Shown: piece after piece, positions 40,271-51,412 of the stretch
Layout: each line of letters begins with the position of its first letter
How positions within the stretch are numbered: the stretch's first letter is position 1
Source: Palaemon carinicauda
Lineage: Eukaryota > Arthropoda > Malacostraca > Decapoda > Palaemonidae
Length of the DNA stretch: 64,000 nucleotides
Assembly (NCBI RefSeq): GCF_036898095.1
Contig: NC_090750.1
Coordinates: forward strand, 94,763,412 to 94,827,411
Reading direction: 5' to 3'
Program-made: the position numbers and the translations under genes
Notes under the pieces: generated by a model
The model's input: only the letters and a program-made list of their open reading frames with translations
Told to the model about the DNA's origin: nothing
Database searches by the model: none

Positions 40271-41177
40271 GTGGGCAGACGTGTCTGTTCCCGTCCTCGC
40301 ATGGCAGCCATTAATGTTTTGTCTTTACTTAATTACTTACTTTTCTTATACTTAATATATATATAAACATTCTTATGTTTATGTATATATTTGAGTATAG
40401 AAATACAGTAAGTTTCCTTTTCAGTGTTTGTGCTGTATGTGTGTAGTGTACGACAACATCTCCATGTAGTTCCAGGCCTCTACGGTGACATTTCGTGGGT
40501 CGCGATCTCTCCCTTGGTCCTTCGGTCCTTCCTTCGGCTTCCGATTCTCGGGCGCCGCGGGGAATCGTCATCGCTGGACTTTATTTATTAATCTGTTTTC
40601 TCCGCTGTTCCTCCTTCCCTACGGGGAACTTGGACTATCAGCGTAGGGAACATGGGAGTTTAGTTTGACTACGGTCTCTCTCTCTCTTGAGGTCGTTCAC
40701 CCTTTTATTACTATTACGTATTACGGTAGCTTCCTTCCCTTTGCGGGTTGAGTTGCTTCTCCGTTATTTTGTCTCAATTATTTTAATGAAATCTAATTGT
40801 ATTTGTTAACTTTTCAGCTTCTGTGTAGAACGCTTCCCTTCGGGGTTCATTCGTTCTTCTATTAGTGAACATTCTTAGATGAATTACATAATTATAATTG
40901 TTATAATTCTATTTTTATTACAGTTCTCCGCCTTCCTCCCCTTCCCGTGAGTGTCAGTGGGGGAGGAGGGCGCATACCTGGTGTGTAATTCTTATGTTCT
41001 TTTCCCTCGGGGTTCCTCTTTGGAGTTCCCCCGGGGGAATGAATGTTAACTAATTATTTATTTTATTTTCACAGTTAGCTATCTAGTTTTTCGTTTGCCT
41101 AATACGCCAATGAAGTAGAGCTGTCCTGTTTGGGCCTGGGGAGTCTGCTGTTGCCGCCTCCTCTCTAGGACTTCGTC
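40271..41177 (+). promoter_or_regulatory. DIRS-A3 leader, non-coding, with possible intron 40947-41074
   Basis: No gene. Donor-like CCCGTGAGTGTCAG from 40945 and acceptor TTTTATTTTCACAG ending 41074 match those of the A2 copy in position and context. A second pyrimidine tract with CAG (TTAACTTTTCAG, near 40806-40817) is also shared (near 16790-16801). Confidence 0.4.
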
Positions 41178-44100
41178 ATGGGCGTGTTCCCTTCTCCTAG
41201 AAGTTCTCCCGTGACAGCTGTCAGCTCCTTAGTTCATTTAGAGCGCTCAGGAGGTTCGCCTTCATGGCTGGGTAACTTCCCTTCCGAGGGAGGTTCCCAT
41301 CCCAGGTATGAGTTTTTTCTCCTTCAAAGGGGGGGGGGGAACTTCTCTTACCTTAATAATTCCTGGTTGGTTTCCTGGTCCTCGGGTTGTTATGCTCTTG
41401 GTGCTGAGCAATCCCTTTTGTAACCATGCTCAAGGGGCTTAGCGGTTGCAAGGCCGGACCATGGAATTCGTGCGACTATGCTCTTGGTGCTGAGCGGTCG
41501 CACTTGCAGCTACGCTCAAGGGGCTGAGCAGCTGCAGGAGCTCCTCTTTGGAGGGTTGCTCTTTATAGGTCAGCTTGCTGATCCAACGGCCCTAAGGGGC
41601 GCCTTCATCTGTTCTTGTCTCTGCTTCGAAGTGTTCATCTCTCTCGTTCGCGAGAGAGGACACTCATAGAGACTCCTCTTCGGAGGATTCCCCCTGCTGT
41701 TGTTGCTGATGTTGCTGAAGGCTCAGTTCCCCCCTCCGAACATCCTTTGAGGGGGCAGCTGAGTCCAACGGTCTCTCCTGCGAGTGCCTCTCCCCCTCGG
41801 GGGAGTTTACTAACAGAGACTCCTCTTCGGAGGAATGATGATGGTGCTCCTGTCCGTGGTCGTCTTCATCTTCAGCCCCGCAGAGGATCCTCCTCGACGA
41901 GAACAGACCGTTTCAGCTGCTTCGCTAGACCTTTCGGCAGATCGTTCGCGATCTCCGACACCTGCCAGACCTTCTTGTCTTCCATCTCCGTTCCTGGACG
42001 CAGATGCGCAGTGGGCGCCTCTCCACCCCGTTTTCCAACGGGCACTGGTCCCTTCGGGGCGAAGGGCTCATCTCACAATGTGAGTAAGTCCCTTTAGTGC
42101 CAGGTTTTTACCTGTGCAACCTCGTTCTCCTGCGCGCTCGCCGCGCAGTAGTTCGCAAACGCTCTCCTGCTGTGGACCAGACTTCTGCTGAATCAACACT
42201 CCAGCGATCTCCTAGCTGAGTCTCGCCGTAGATCTCCTGATCGTCAGCGCGCCCTTTCTGATGTGTGCAATGCACGCCAACGTTCACCCTCGCGCCCACG
42301 ATCTCCGGATCTGGGCGCAGGCAAGGAGATTATTTCTTCGCTGAACTCCCACGTTTGCCTGCTCGCCAGCGCACATCTGCGCGCCCTTTCTTGATGTGCG
42401 CAATGCGCGCCAACGTTCGCTCACGCGCCCACGATCTCCGGATCTGGGCGCAAGCAAGGAGATTATTCCTTCGCCTCCATGGCGACGATCTCCTGCGCTC
42501 CCTCAGAGCTCACCATCTCCGGTGCGCACCTCGAGACTTAAACGAGTCTCTGCGCGCCCGCGTGCCCACGAGAAGTCTCCTGTGCCCGCCCACGAGCGTT
42601 CGCCCTCGCGCGCAACCTCACCATCTGGTTCTGCACCCTCGCTGATATCTTCTGGCCGCGCAACTGCGCGCCAACGATCTCCCCGGTTCCTGCCTCGTTG
42701 CACGCAGTTCAAGAAGTTCCTACGCTAGCGCACAGGCGCTCACAGGTTCCTCTGGACTCGCAGCGCCCTTCTTGAGTTTCGCGCGAAGTGCACCCACGCA
42801 CAGTTCCAGTCCCAGTGCTCACGCACTCGCCAACGCGCCAGCACGCTTCCACATCACAGCTCGCCGCCCACGAGGCGCCTAAGCTAGCGCACGGGCGCTC
42901 ACAGGCTCCCCAGGGCTCTCCTTGCGCGCCAGCGATCTCCTAAGCGCCCGCGCGAGTCTTTGCCTGCGCGCAAGCGTTTTTTAACGCGCCTATGCTTGAG
43001 TTCGCCGTAGGTCTCCTACGCGCCCACGCCTTAACTCTCCTGTACGCGATCGGTCGTTACGCGCCATCGCTCGCCAACGTGCCATCGCCTGTCAACGCGC
43101 CATCGCTCGCTTATGCGCCATCGGTCTCCCGGCCGCCAGCGCTTGCCCTTACAACCGCGCCCCCACTCGCCTGTGCGTCCACTCGCCCGCACGCATGCGC
43201 ACCTACGTTCCCCCGCGCGCGAACCAACGATTTTATCATCGCGCGAGCGCCAGCACGATTTCGTCTGTGATTCGCATCGGGTTTCGCAACACGGTAACCT
43301 GGCGAGTCTTCCGGAGCGCGTACATCCAGATCATCGCGTCACGATCTCCACCCCGTAAACGCAGAGCAGCGCACGTGCAGGAGCAGGAAGAAGCTTCAGA
43401 GAGGTCTGGGCAACATTCTTCTCCTTCTTTTCAGGCAGGCCCCATCATCTCTACTTCTCAGGATCACCCGATCCCCTTCCCTCCAGCGGGAGTCGTTGAC
43501 ACTGCGGCTGTCAGCCGTCAGCAGAGGAGGTACTTCGAGATTATAGGGGAGCCTGGTTTAGCTCTGCCTCTCCACCATTCCGTGGAAGGGCTTACCAGGG
43601 AATTTTCTCTCGAGAAACTCTCCGCCCGGCAGGTGACATTCTCGGCTTCGGAGATCTTGAGGCAGGTGAAGGCCGCAAAGTGCACCATGCAGGCCACTTC
43701 GTGGCTGGTCGTCTGGCTTGGATCTCTGGACATCCTGTTGCGATCCGAGGATTTGTCCAAGGAGAGCACCAGGAAGACCATGGAAACTTTCCTCCTCTCG
43801 GGCACGAGCACCATCGATTTCCGGCTCACCAAGTTTCGAACTTGTGGGCAAACTCGATGTTGAAGCATTGAGATGCAGTGACCGAGAGGTTCCTCTCGGA
43901 AGTCCCAACCATGTATGTCGGCAAGCTCAGACACTCTTCCATCCTTGGAAAGAGCTTGTTTGAGCCCAAGGACGTGGGACGGACAGCTGAGATGTAGAGG
44001 AAATCGAATCACGATTCGCCCCTCCAAAAGGCGCTTACATCCAGATCCTACAAGCCTCCAGCGCCTCAACGACAACAGCCTCGTCAGCCTAGGACATCGG

Positions 44101-44268
44101 AACCGGCTCCGGCGGCAAAGACAAAGGTGTCTAAACAGCAGCCCCCTCCTATCAGGGACAAGAAGGACGGGAAGTCCTCCAGGGGAGGCAATAATCCTAG
44201 AGGGAGTGGCCGAGGCCACAAACGCTAGGATTGGCAACCCCCCTGCCCCCCAGTGGGGGAATGCCTAA
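41178..44268 (+). pseudogene. DIRS-A3 gag, frameshifted
   Basis: Successive plus frames 41178-41423, 41478-41669, 41615-42097, 42265-42645, 42992-43270, 43195-43863 and 43915-44268. The best-conserved part is 43500-43860: RRYFEIIGEPGLALPLHH, SLEKLSARQVTFSASEIL, LLRSEDLSKESTR and METFLLSGT. The A0 copy shares it at 480-780. The middle is Arg/Ser/Pro-rich with duplicated pieces: 42258-42340 and 42391-42470 share CGCGCCAACGTTC and ACGATCTCCGGATCTGGGCG. Presumed Gag by position before RT. Inactive. Confidence 0.7.
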
Positions 44269-44599
44269 AGTTGCGCGTTCAGGTGGCAGCAACTCGGGGC
44301 CGATTCCTGCACGATCTCTGTGATCAGCCAAGGATATCGCGTCCCGTTCATAACATCTCTACCTCCCCTGACAGCGAATCCAGTGTCGCTGAGCTCCTAT
44401 GCCATGGGATCGGCAAAGGGGCTAGCCCTTCGGGCAGAATCCGAAACCATGCTCTAGAAAGATGCTCTCCATAAGGTCGTCGACGGCTCCCCCGGCTTCT
44501 TCAGTCGACTCTTTCTTGTAAAGAAGGCATCTGAAGGCTGGAGACCCGTCATCAGCTCTGAACAAGTTTGTCGAACAAACTTCGTTCAGCGTGGAACAG

Positions 44600-45090
44600 C
44601 AGAGTCGATCAGACTTGTAGTGAGACCACAAGACTTTAGGTGCACACTGGATCTAAAGGACGGGTTCTTCCAGATCCCAATCCATCCGTCTTCCAGGAAG
44701 TACTTGAGATTCAGCCTAGACAATAAGGTCTACCAGTTCAAGGTGCTGTGTTTCGATCTCTCCACAGCACCGCAGGTGTTCACCCTGATATCTTCGTGGC
44801 CACACAGGATCGGCATCCGTCCCCTTTGCTATCTGGATGACTGGCTAACCCCGGCGGTCTCGGAATCGACCCTTCTTCGACACCGAGACAAGCCTCTGGG
44901 ACTTTGCCAAGATCTAGGGATCATGGCAAATCTCGAGAAGTCTTCTCTGCTTCCATCCCAACAACTGGGATATTTAGGCATGATATTAGACAACAATCTC
45001 CCAAAGCCTTCCCATCAGACGACAGGATAGAAAGGCTGAGGAGAGTCGCAGAACCTTTCCTCAGACGAGGAGAGCTTCCAGCCCAATCTT
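44600..45090 (+). pseudogene. DIRS-A3 reverse transcriptase fragment
   Basis: The frame 44620-45030 encodes an RT palm: FRCTLDLKDGFFQIPIHPSSRKYLRFSLDNKVYQFKVLCFDLSTAPQVF, then GIRPLCYLDDWLTPA with the catalytic double aspartate intact, then SSLLPSQQLGYLGMIL. This spacing is typical of DIRS/gypsy-related RT. The upstream fingers are in another frame and the frame closes at 45030, before RNase H, so the enzyme is truncated. Confidence 0.85.
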
Positions 45091-45109
45091 AGTTACGTCT
45101 CCTAGGTCA

Positions 45110-46050
45110 CCTTTCCTCCCTGACCTGTCTAGTTCCAAACGGCCGCCTCAGGATGAGATCCCTGCAATGAGGGCTCATGTCCCGGTGGAATCAAGGCAAC
45201 GATTCCCCGGACACTCTGGTCCCTTTGGGACCTGCGGAACGAATGGACCCGCAGTGGTGGTTGACCTACGGGAACCTTTGAAAGGGAGTGGATCTTCTTG
45301 TCCTTCCCCCGTATTTGATGATGTTCTCGGACTCGTCAAAAGAAGGGGGGGGGGGGGGGGACCCACGTTCTGATCCAAAGGATCTCAGGCCTATGGTCAG
45401 AATCAGAAGGTACCTCCACATCAATCTGCTAGGAATGAAGGCCGTATATCTGGCCCTTCAACAGTTCCAACAATCCCTGTCGGGTCACTCCGTGAGCGAC
45501 AACACCGCAGTAGTGGCTTTTTTTCAACAAGCAGAGTGGTACCTTTTCATAACAGCTTTCCCATCTTGCAGTAGAGATACTGAGATGAACCGATTCCACT
45601 CAATACCACTATCGGCTCGCTTCATTCCGGGCAAAGGAATGTGCTCTCCGACAGTTTGAGCAGAGCCTCGCAGATAGTGAGTACTGAGTGGTCTTTGGAC
45701 CCTCTAGTAGCCAACAAAGTCCTGACTTTGGGGACCTGTTCGCGACAGCCTTGAACTTCAAGCTGCCGCTGTACTACTCCCCAGTCCCGGACCCCAAGGC
45801 ACTCTGGCAAGATGCCTTCCTGCAACGGTGGGACAACATCGACGTCTACGCCTTCCCACCGTTCTATCTGGTGAGAAGGGTGCTCAACAAGACCAGACTA
45901 TCGGTCAACCTGTTGATGACTCTGATAGCTCCGCTACGGCATCATGCAGAGTGGTTCCCGGAACTAATGCATCTCCTGATGGAACTCCTGAGAGAGCTTC
46001 CCCCACGACACGAGCTACTCAAGCAACCACACTGCAACATCTACCACAAA
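45110..46050 (+). pseudogene. DIRS-A3 RNase H and downstream domain
   Basis: The frame 45288-45659 holds RNase H pieces: FSDSSK (first catalytic aspartate), LLGMKAVYLALQQF (helix with its acidic residue changed) and VSDNTAVVAFF (aspartate). Directly after FSDSSK the expected G-W-G-A block is replaced by a run of 16 G (45345-45360). The frame 45688-46308 holds the post-RNase H domain (DLFATALNFKLPLYYS, PDPKALWQDAFLQRWDNIDVYAFPPF, SVNLLMTLIAPLRHHAEWFPEL), shared with DIRS-C (VDLFATAKTKRLECYCSPVPDPEAL). Its role in the life cycle is not certain. Confidence 0.8.
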
Positions 46051-47118
46051 GCCGTAGCATCGCTTCGGCTTCACGCCTGGAGACCATCCAGCATCTCCTC
46101 ACAGAGAGAGGCGTTCCGCAACAAGTTGCGGAGCGGATGTCTCGACACCTGCGAAAGTCATCCGCAGGGGTCTACCAGGCGAAGTGGAGAGTCTTCTGTG
46201 GATTGGTGTCGTGGGAGAGGTATCTCTCCCCATGATGCAACTATTCCAGCAATAGCGGAATTATTGTATACCTGTGGGAGGAAATGCGCCTTTCGCTCTC
46301 GGCGGTGAAAGCCTATCCCTCAGCCTTAAGCCTGGTCCAGCAGGCTGAAAGGAATAGACATTTCCTCTTCGCTGGATCTTTCTTCGCTCATACGAAGCTA
46401 CGAACTTACCTGCCCCCAGTCGGAAGTAAGACCTCCATGAAACATGGTTCGGGTTCTTAGGGCTCTCAAGAGACCTCCTTGCGAATCATCACGCCAGGCT
46501 TCTGATTGTCACCTGACTTGGAAGACGGTACTCCTGCTCTCTCTGGCCTCGGGCAAGTGTGCCTGCGAACTTCATGGTCTCTCGTACGACGCCGCCCATT
46601 TAAGAGGAAAGGGGGAGGTAACGTTCAGGTTCATCCCTGAGTTGGTTACTAGACTCAAAATCTTGGAGCCCGGACCCTCGGTTCGACTCCTCCAGGATTT
46701 CGAGTCTCCGTTCTGTAACAGATGACGCAGACCTTCTCCTACTATGCCCAGTAAGGAGTCGGAGGTGTTATCTTAAAGAACAGCTGCAGTTTGTCCTCAC
46801 GTGCAAGCCCTGTTTGGGAGCACAGGAAGGACGGAGAAGAGGGTCATCAAGAATGCCTTTTCAGCCTGGATTCGAAGGGTCATCCATCACGCCCTGAATC
46901 CAGACCCTCCTCCGTCACGTCGCCTTAGAGAATACGACGTCAGAGGCATCGCAACGTCCCTGGCCTTCAAGAGGAACTACTCTGTGACGCAGGTGCTACA
47001 AGCTGGAGTCTGGAAGCGTCAAACGACCTTCACAGCCCAGTACCTGCAGGACGTGACCCACAGGAGCTTTGATACGTTTTCTATCGGCCCTGTGGTGGCT
47101 ACACAACAGCTGGTCTAA
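46050..47118 (+). pseudogene. DIRS-A3 tyrosine recombinase, catalytic residues lost
   Basis: The N-terminal domain is in 45828-46235 (LLTERGVPQQVAERMSRHLRKSSAGVYQAKWRVF). The core is in 46444-46725 and 46801-47118. The arginine box reads LASGKCACELHGLS, so the catalytic arginine of ASAKRVSEL is cysteine. The H-x-x-R box reads REYDVRGIATSLAF, so the histidine is tyrosine. The nucleophile region FTAQYLQDV keeps the tyrosine. Three frames are needed to read it. Inactive even apart from the frameshifts. Confidence 0.82.
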
Positions 47119-47605
47119 CCTCTGGCTCCTTAATGGACAGGTAGCAGAAGGTTGAGGGCATTGTTACCTGGTTTTAGACTGCATGAATGAAAGAAGTATG
47201 TCTGGTCCTTACTTCTTTCTTCATCCTCCCCTCTCTTGGGGAAAGCAGCCTCCTGGGTTCTCTGCATAGCAGACCTCAAACCTCTGCAGGTAAACCATGC
47301 TTCCTTGTGTTCCTAGTATTAAGATAATACTGTCGCGTCCCCCATACCCTGACGAGGTGGTATTGGGAACGTCCTAGCCTAGAATTCCATCTAAGGGACT
47401 TCAGGTCAACTTCCTAGGACAAGTCACACTTCATCCCTCCACACACAAGCCTATGTAGCCCGCACGTTCCTTGCGGAGCAAGGAACTTGCGAGGTGCAGC
47501 GACTCTTTTTCTCGAGTGCTGCTCACTCGGATTCTGAGCCCCCGGGCAAAGCCAAAGCCAGTAAGGCTGGGACTTTCCATCCTTCCTAAGGGGTAAGTCA
47601 CCCCA

Positions 47606-47955
47606 TGTAAATAGCGTGGTTTGTATTTCGGTTACGGAACAATTGACAAATTCGGAGATAATTTGTATTTTTCCTAACCATACAAACCTTAGCTATTTAC
47701 ACATATTTGCCCGCCAGCCCTGTCCCCCAAGGCAAGTCCTACCTCTAAGCGAAGTGAATCAGTTCACCGGTGTGTGAGGGGGGAGGGATAGCTAGCTACC
47801 GCTCTCCTACCCCCTCGCTAGCTAGCGAGAGGGTAGTTAACCCTCATTAAAAATCTAATGGCTCGTCATTTCAGCTACGCCGAAAGTAATACCCCATGTA
47901 AATAGCTAAGGTTTGTATGGTTAGGAAAAATACAAATTATCTTCGAATTTGTCAT
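47606..47955 (+). repeat. DIRS-A3 ICR and right ITR
   Basis: ICR 47606-47700 and ITR 47685-47955. The ITR is the reverse complement of the left terminal region and ends CGAATTTGTCAT. GCTAGCTAGCGAGAGGG and GGGATAGCTAGCTACCGC mirror the left ITR. Confidence 0.85.
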
Positions 47956-47986
47956 GTTAGGACAATCGTATGTAGAGGTTCCACTG

Positions 47987-48022
47987 TATGTTCAAAAATT
48001 TATTTTATTATGAAAATATCAT
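47987..48022. repeat. Right remainder of the DIRS-C-derived foldback, with Tigger TA duplication
   Basis: TATGTTCAAAAATTTATTTT and ATGAAAATATCAT complete the foldback whose left part ends at 30793. The TA at 47987-47988 is the duplicated Tigger target. Confidence 0.75.
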
Positions 48023-48293
48023 TTTGCATATATTTCTTCTTCCTTAAATCAATTGTATACGTTAGAGTTTTGGCGAATTAGGTAACCGAAATCTCACCCT
48101 GCACTAGGCTAGCTAGCCTATGCGCTTTAGTATACTTTCAAACATGTTCCCGATTTACCCTCGTGTATCGTTTTATCAATTCATAAGGAGATAGATATCT
48201 CCTAGAATTATTATATAACTCGATACTCGTCTCCAGTGGAGATTTAAGGGTAATCCCTCCTCCCTCTGAGTGCCGCCCTGGGCGACAACCCTA
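48023..48293. other. Unassigned 270 bp between the foldback and DIRS-C
   Basis: No gene and no repeat that I can match elsewhere in the window. It may be genuine pre-insertion sequence or an unrecognised element. Confidence 0.5.
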
Positions 48294-48480
48294 TTTTTAA
48301 ATATAAAACTTACCCGCTGGTTATATAAAGGGCTGAAGTCCCCTGACGCCCTGGCAGAAATTCAAATTCTCGCGCTATCGAAGATACGGCAGGTGTACAC
48401 CCGCACCCTAGCGGTAGCTCAGGTGGAACACCACACCAACTTCAGTTCTTCTTCTGCCGCCATAGCTGGCTGACATATTG
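48294..48480 (+). repeat. DIRS-C left inverted terminal repeat
   Basis: ACTTACCCGCTGGTTATATA followed by a 150-bp stretch with CAGGTGTACACCCGCACC. The reverse complement is at 54830-54960. Confidence 0.85.
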
Positions 48481-48665
48481 AAGTTCGCTCTCGTGGTTTT
48501 ACTCTTTTGGGAAGTTGTTTGGTGATGTACAACGTTCTTTTCTGAGTTTAAGCTATCGTTAATTGTTTTCTCTTTTTTCTAATCTTGAAATCTTTTTGTT
48601 TGAGGTTATCTTTATTAGTATTTCTCTTATTTTTTGCTCGTCGGTCTTTCACGTAACCATTCAAA

Positions 48666-51358
48666 ATGGCCGACTCCTCCCCTGCTTTACGTAGGTGTGT
48701 TAGTGAAGGGTGTCGTACTCGACTTCTTAAAGGATCTATTGATCCTCATAATATTTGTGTGAAATGTAGCGGTAAATTTTGTTCATTAGATGATAGATGT
48801 AATGAGTGTCTTTCTTTAACTGATGATGATTTTGTAACATACGATCGTTATGTTAGGAGACTAGAGAGGGATAGAGTTAGGCGTAGTTCTTCACGATCTG
48901 TGGATAGAGCCTTACCTAATGTTAATGTTCCTAATCCTATTCCTTCCCCCGTGGTGGTAGATCAGGAACCTACTATGAAAGACATGTTTACTGCTATTTT
49001 GACTCTTGGTGAGAAAGTTGAGTCCTTAGCGGCAGATAGAAATACGATTTTTTCCGAGTTAAAGGTACTGAAAAACCGTGATTCTGTCGGAACTGTGGAA
49101 AGTGTTTCGGTGTCTGATGTTAGTGTACCGAAAAGTCGTGACTCTCGGTAATGTGAAAAGTGTTTCTAATGTGTTTAGTGTTGCGGAGGGTGCGTCTGCA
49201 CGATCTTGTCGTTCACCTAGCCTAAGACCTCTTTCGAGCTCTCGAACCCATGGGAGAAGTAATGTCGAACGGCTTAAGGGAACGAGAAGCGTCATCAATC
49301 GTGCAGACGTCCCCTCGAACGTTCCTGTTGCCGTAGCTCAGGCCGTTCACCCTCATTGTAGGAAAGGTGAGGTTCATGCGTTATCCCCGTCTTCCGATGA
49401 AGGGTCGGGGAGTGAGATCTGGCGTCGCGCGTCAAGACCGCTTAAACGGACGCATGAAGTTTCTCAGCGTCAGGAATCGCCTGTGCGTCCAGGATGTAGT
49501 TCGTGGGACTCACCGGAACGTTTCCGTTCTCCCATCGCTTGCACTCCGGCTAAACGTCCAGATCACCGTGTTCGTGTGGATAAGATTCCTTCCGATTCAG
49601 ACCATGTTACGATTTATGCTCCCCCTCTTCCTTCAGATTGGCTTTCTTCTCCCGAAATACGTGGTGACGTTGGATCGAATATTCCTTTAGGGAGTTCTGT
49701 AGATCCTAAATGGTCTATCCTTGTGACTATGAAGGAACAACTCTCGTCGTTGATGGATTCTTTTCAACCAGGTGTTGGCAGTATGTCTGGGCGTCAGGCG
49801 GCAGACCAGTTATCGCACAGGCGTTCGATGGTCTCTGGTCTTGACGAGTTATCGCTTAGGCGGTCTCCCATTCATAGTGTTCAACACCAGGTTGATTTTG
49901 ATGAGTCACGTCAGAGAAGTTTGGTTGACCGGTTTTCGCCTTCTGGTCGTGTGGAAGAACATCGGCGTTGACAAGTGGACGAGACGCGTCAGCGTTTTGA
50001 AGTTGTGGATCGGCGGCGTCAACAACTTGTGGACGCGTCGCGTCAAAACATCAGCGTCGACATCTTGACAGCTTTGATCGTTCGCGTCAACAGTTTTCGG
50101 ACTCTACGTGTCCACTCAGCGATCTTCGGCAGTTGCCTTCTGAGTCCAAGCGTCAATCTGGTCAACAGCAGTCGGATCCTAAGCGGTCTCGGCAGTTGTT
50201 AGTTGACGAAGATCGTCTACCCTTCCATGTTTCACGTCAATCTACTTCGACCTCTCCCCGTCAGTTGGATGCAGATATTGGCTTTGACAGGCAATCCCAT
50301 CCAGACTTTGTTCCTTCGGTTCAGGCTGCAGCAGTTGCTGCACTGCCAGAAGACGAACTTGAGGAAAAGTCTGATGTGGACGATCCTATTGAGGAAGTCT
50401 CTGAGAATGAGGAAGAGAAGCATTATCAACATGCTGTTGATCTTCGCAAGTTTATGTTGATTCTCACTGGAATTTTCCCGGATCAGTTTACTCCTGTGGC
50501 CCCTCGTTCTCCGCCTTCTGAGTTCATCTTAGGTAAAGCTACCAAAGTTCCAGTTTATACCAAGATGGTTCTTTCTCGATCCTCTAAACGGGCCTTGAAA
50601 TTAATGGGTTCCTGGTTGGACTCTAAGAAATCTTTTGGCAAGACGGCCTTTGCCTTTCCACCCGCTAGGTTGGCTTCTAAATCTAGTGTCTGGTACAAGA
50701 CTGGTGAAGTGTTGGGCTTGAGTTTTCCTTCGTCTGCCCAAGGGGATTTCTCAAGTTTAGTAGATGCTTCTCGTCGTCTTGCCTTAAGGAAAACGAAGAT
50801 TTGGTGGTCTATTCCAGAGTTCGATCATTTGCTTAAAGGTCTGTTCAGGGCCTTCGAAGTGTTTAATTTCTTAGACTGGGCTCTGGGGGCTTTGAGTAAG
50901 GGGTCTCAGATATGACGGATACGGACACTAGTGGACTGGTTCATTTGATGTCCTGCTTGGACAAAGGTGTGAGGGATGGCTCCAACGAGCTAGCTGCCTT
51001 GTTCATGGCTGGAATCCTCAAGAAAAGGGCCACGATGTGCTCTTTTCTCTCTGCAGGAGTGTCTCCCTACCAGAAAACGGGCCTTCTTTTCGCTCCATTG
51101 GCTAATACCTTATTTCCGCAAGAGTTGGTAGGCAAAGTGGCCACTGCTCTCACGCAGAAGGCCACGCATGACTTAGTTACTAATACGACAAGGAAAGTTT
51201 TGCCGTCGACGTTTTCCTCTCGTAAGCCTAAGGAATCCTCTTCTGGTTTTCGACCTTCGCAGTCCTTTCGTGGGAAATCCTCTGGAAGGGGCTCTTTCAA
51301 ACCAGAAGGAAGGAAACCTAGAGGCAGATGGGGCAAGTCCGGCCGAGGTAAAGTCTGA
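48666..51358 (+). pseudogene. DIRS-C gag, frameshifted
   Basis: ATG at 48666 opens with a Cys/His-rich zinc-binding-like N terminus (CVSEGCRTRLLKG, HNICVKCSGKFC, DDRCNEC), then a helical stretch (DMFTAILTLGEKVESLAADR). The product continues in other registers: 49078-49971, 50133-50915 (acidic segment EEKSDVDDPIEEVSENEEEK, then the conserved gag core with FNFLDWALGALSKG) and 50912-51358 (NELAALFMAGILKKRATMCSF and a basic Ser/Gly/Arg-rich tail with GKSSGRGSFK). It would form the element's RNA-protein particle. At least three frameshifts interrupt it. Start chosen at the ATG preceded by CAAA, in the conserved zinc-motif frame. Confidence 0.8.
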
Positions 51359-51412
51359 CTGCCCTTTCCTTCAGACAGCAGTGGGTGCCAGGTTGACTCA
51401 CTTCTGGGAGGC

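Larger units (their letters stand above)
40071..47955 (+). mobile_element. DIRS-A copy A3, full length, decayed; best reference for the family here
   Basis: 7.9 kb. Left ITR at about 40071-40270, leader with possible intron, gag (41178-44268), RT (44600-45090), RNase H (45110-45660), downstream domain (45688-46050), recombinase (46050-47118), 3' UTR, ICR (47606-47700), right ITR (47685-47955). It sits in the Tigger close to its right end; flanks TTCGTA and GTTAGGACAATC are both Tigger sequence, and there is no clear target duplication. Frames are broken at many points, so it is dead. Confidence 0.9.
30794..47986 (-). mobile_element. Tigger/pogo-type DNA transposon, split by two DIRS-A insertions
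   Basis: Three pieces: 30794-30997, 37860-40070 and 47956-47986. The left end CAGTGATACCTCTACATACG and the right end, which read in reverse is CAGTGGAACCTCTACATACG, are terminal inverted repeats. TA duplications lie at 30792-30793 and 47987-47988. Together the pieces give about 2.45 kb, a normal Tigger size. The second Tigger at 62581 supplies the uninterrupted order of the left end. The host site is the DIRS-C-type foldback, whose sequence continues unbroken across the two TA sites. The transposase gene is on the minus strand. Confidence 0.88.
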
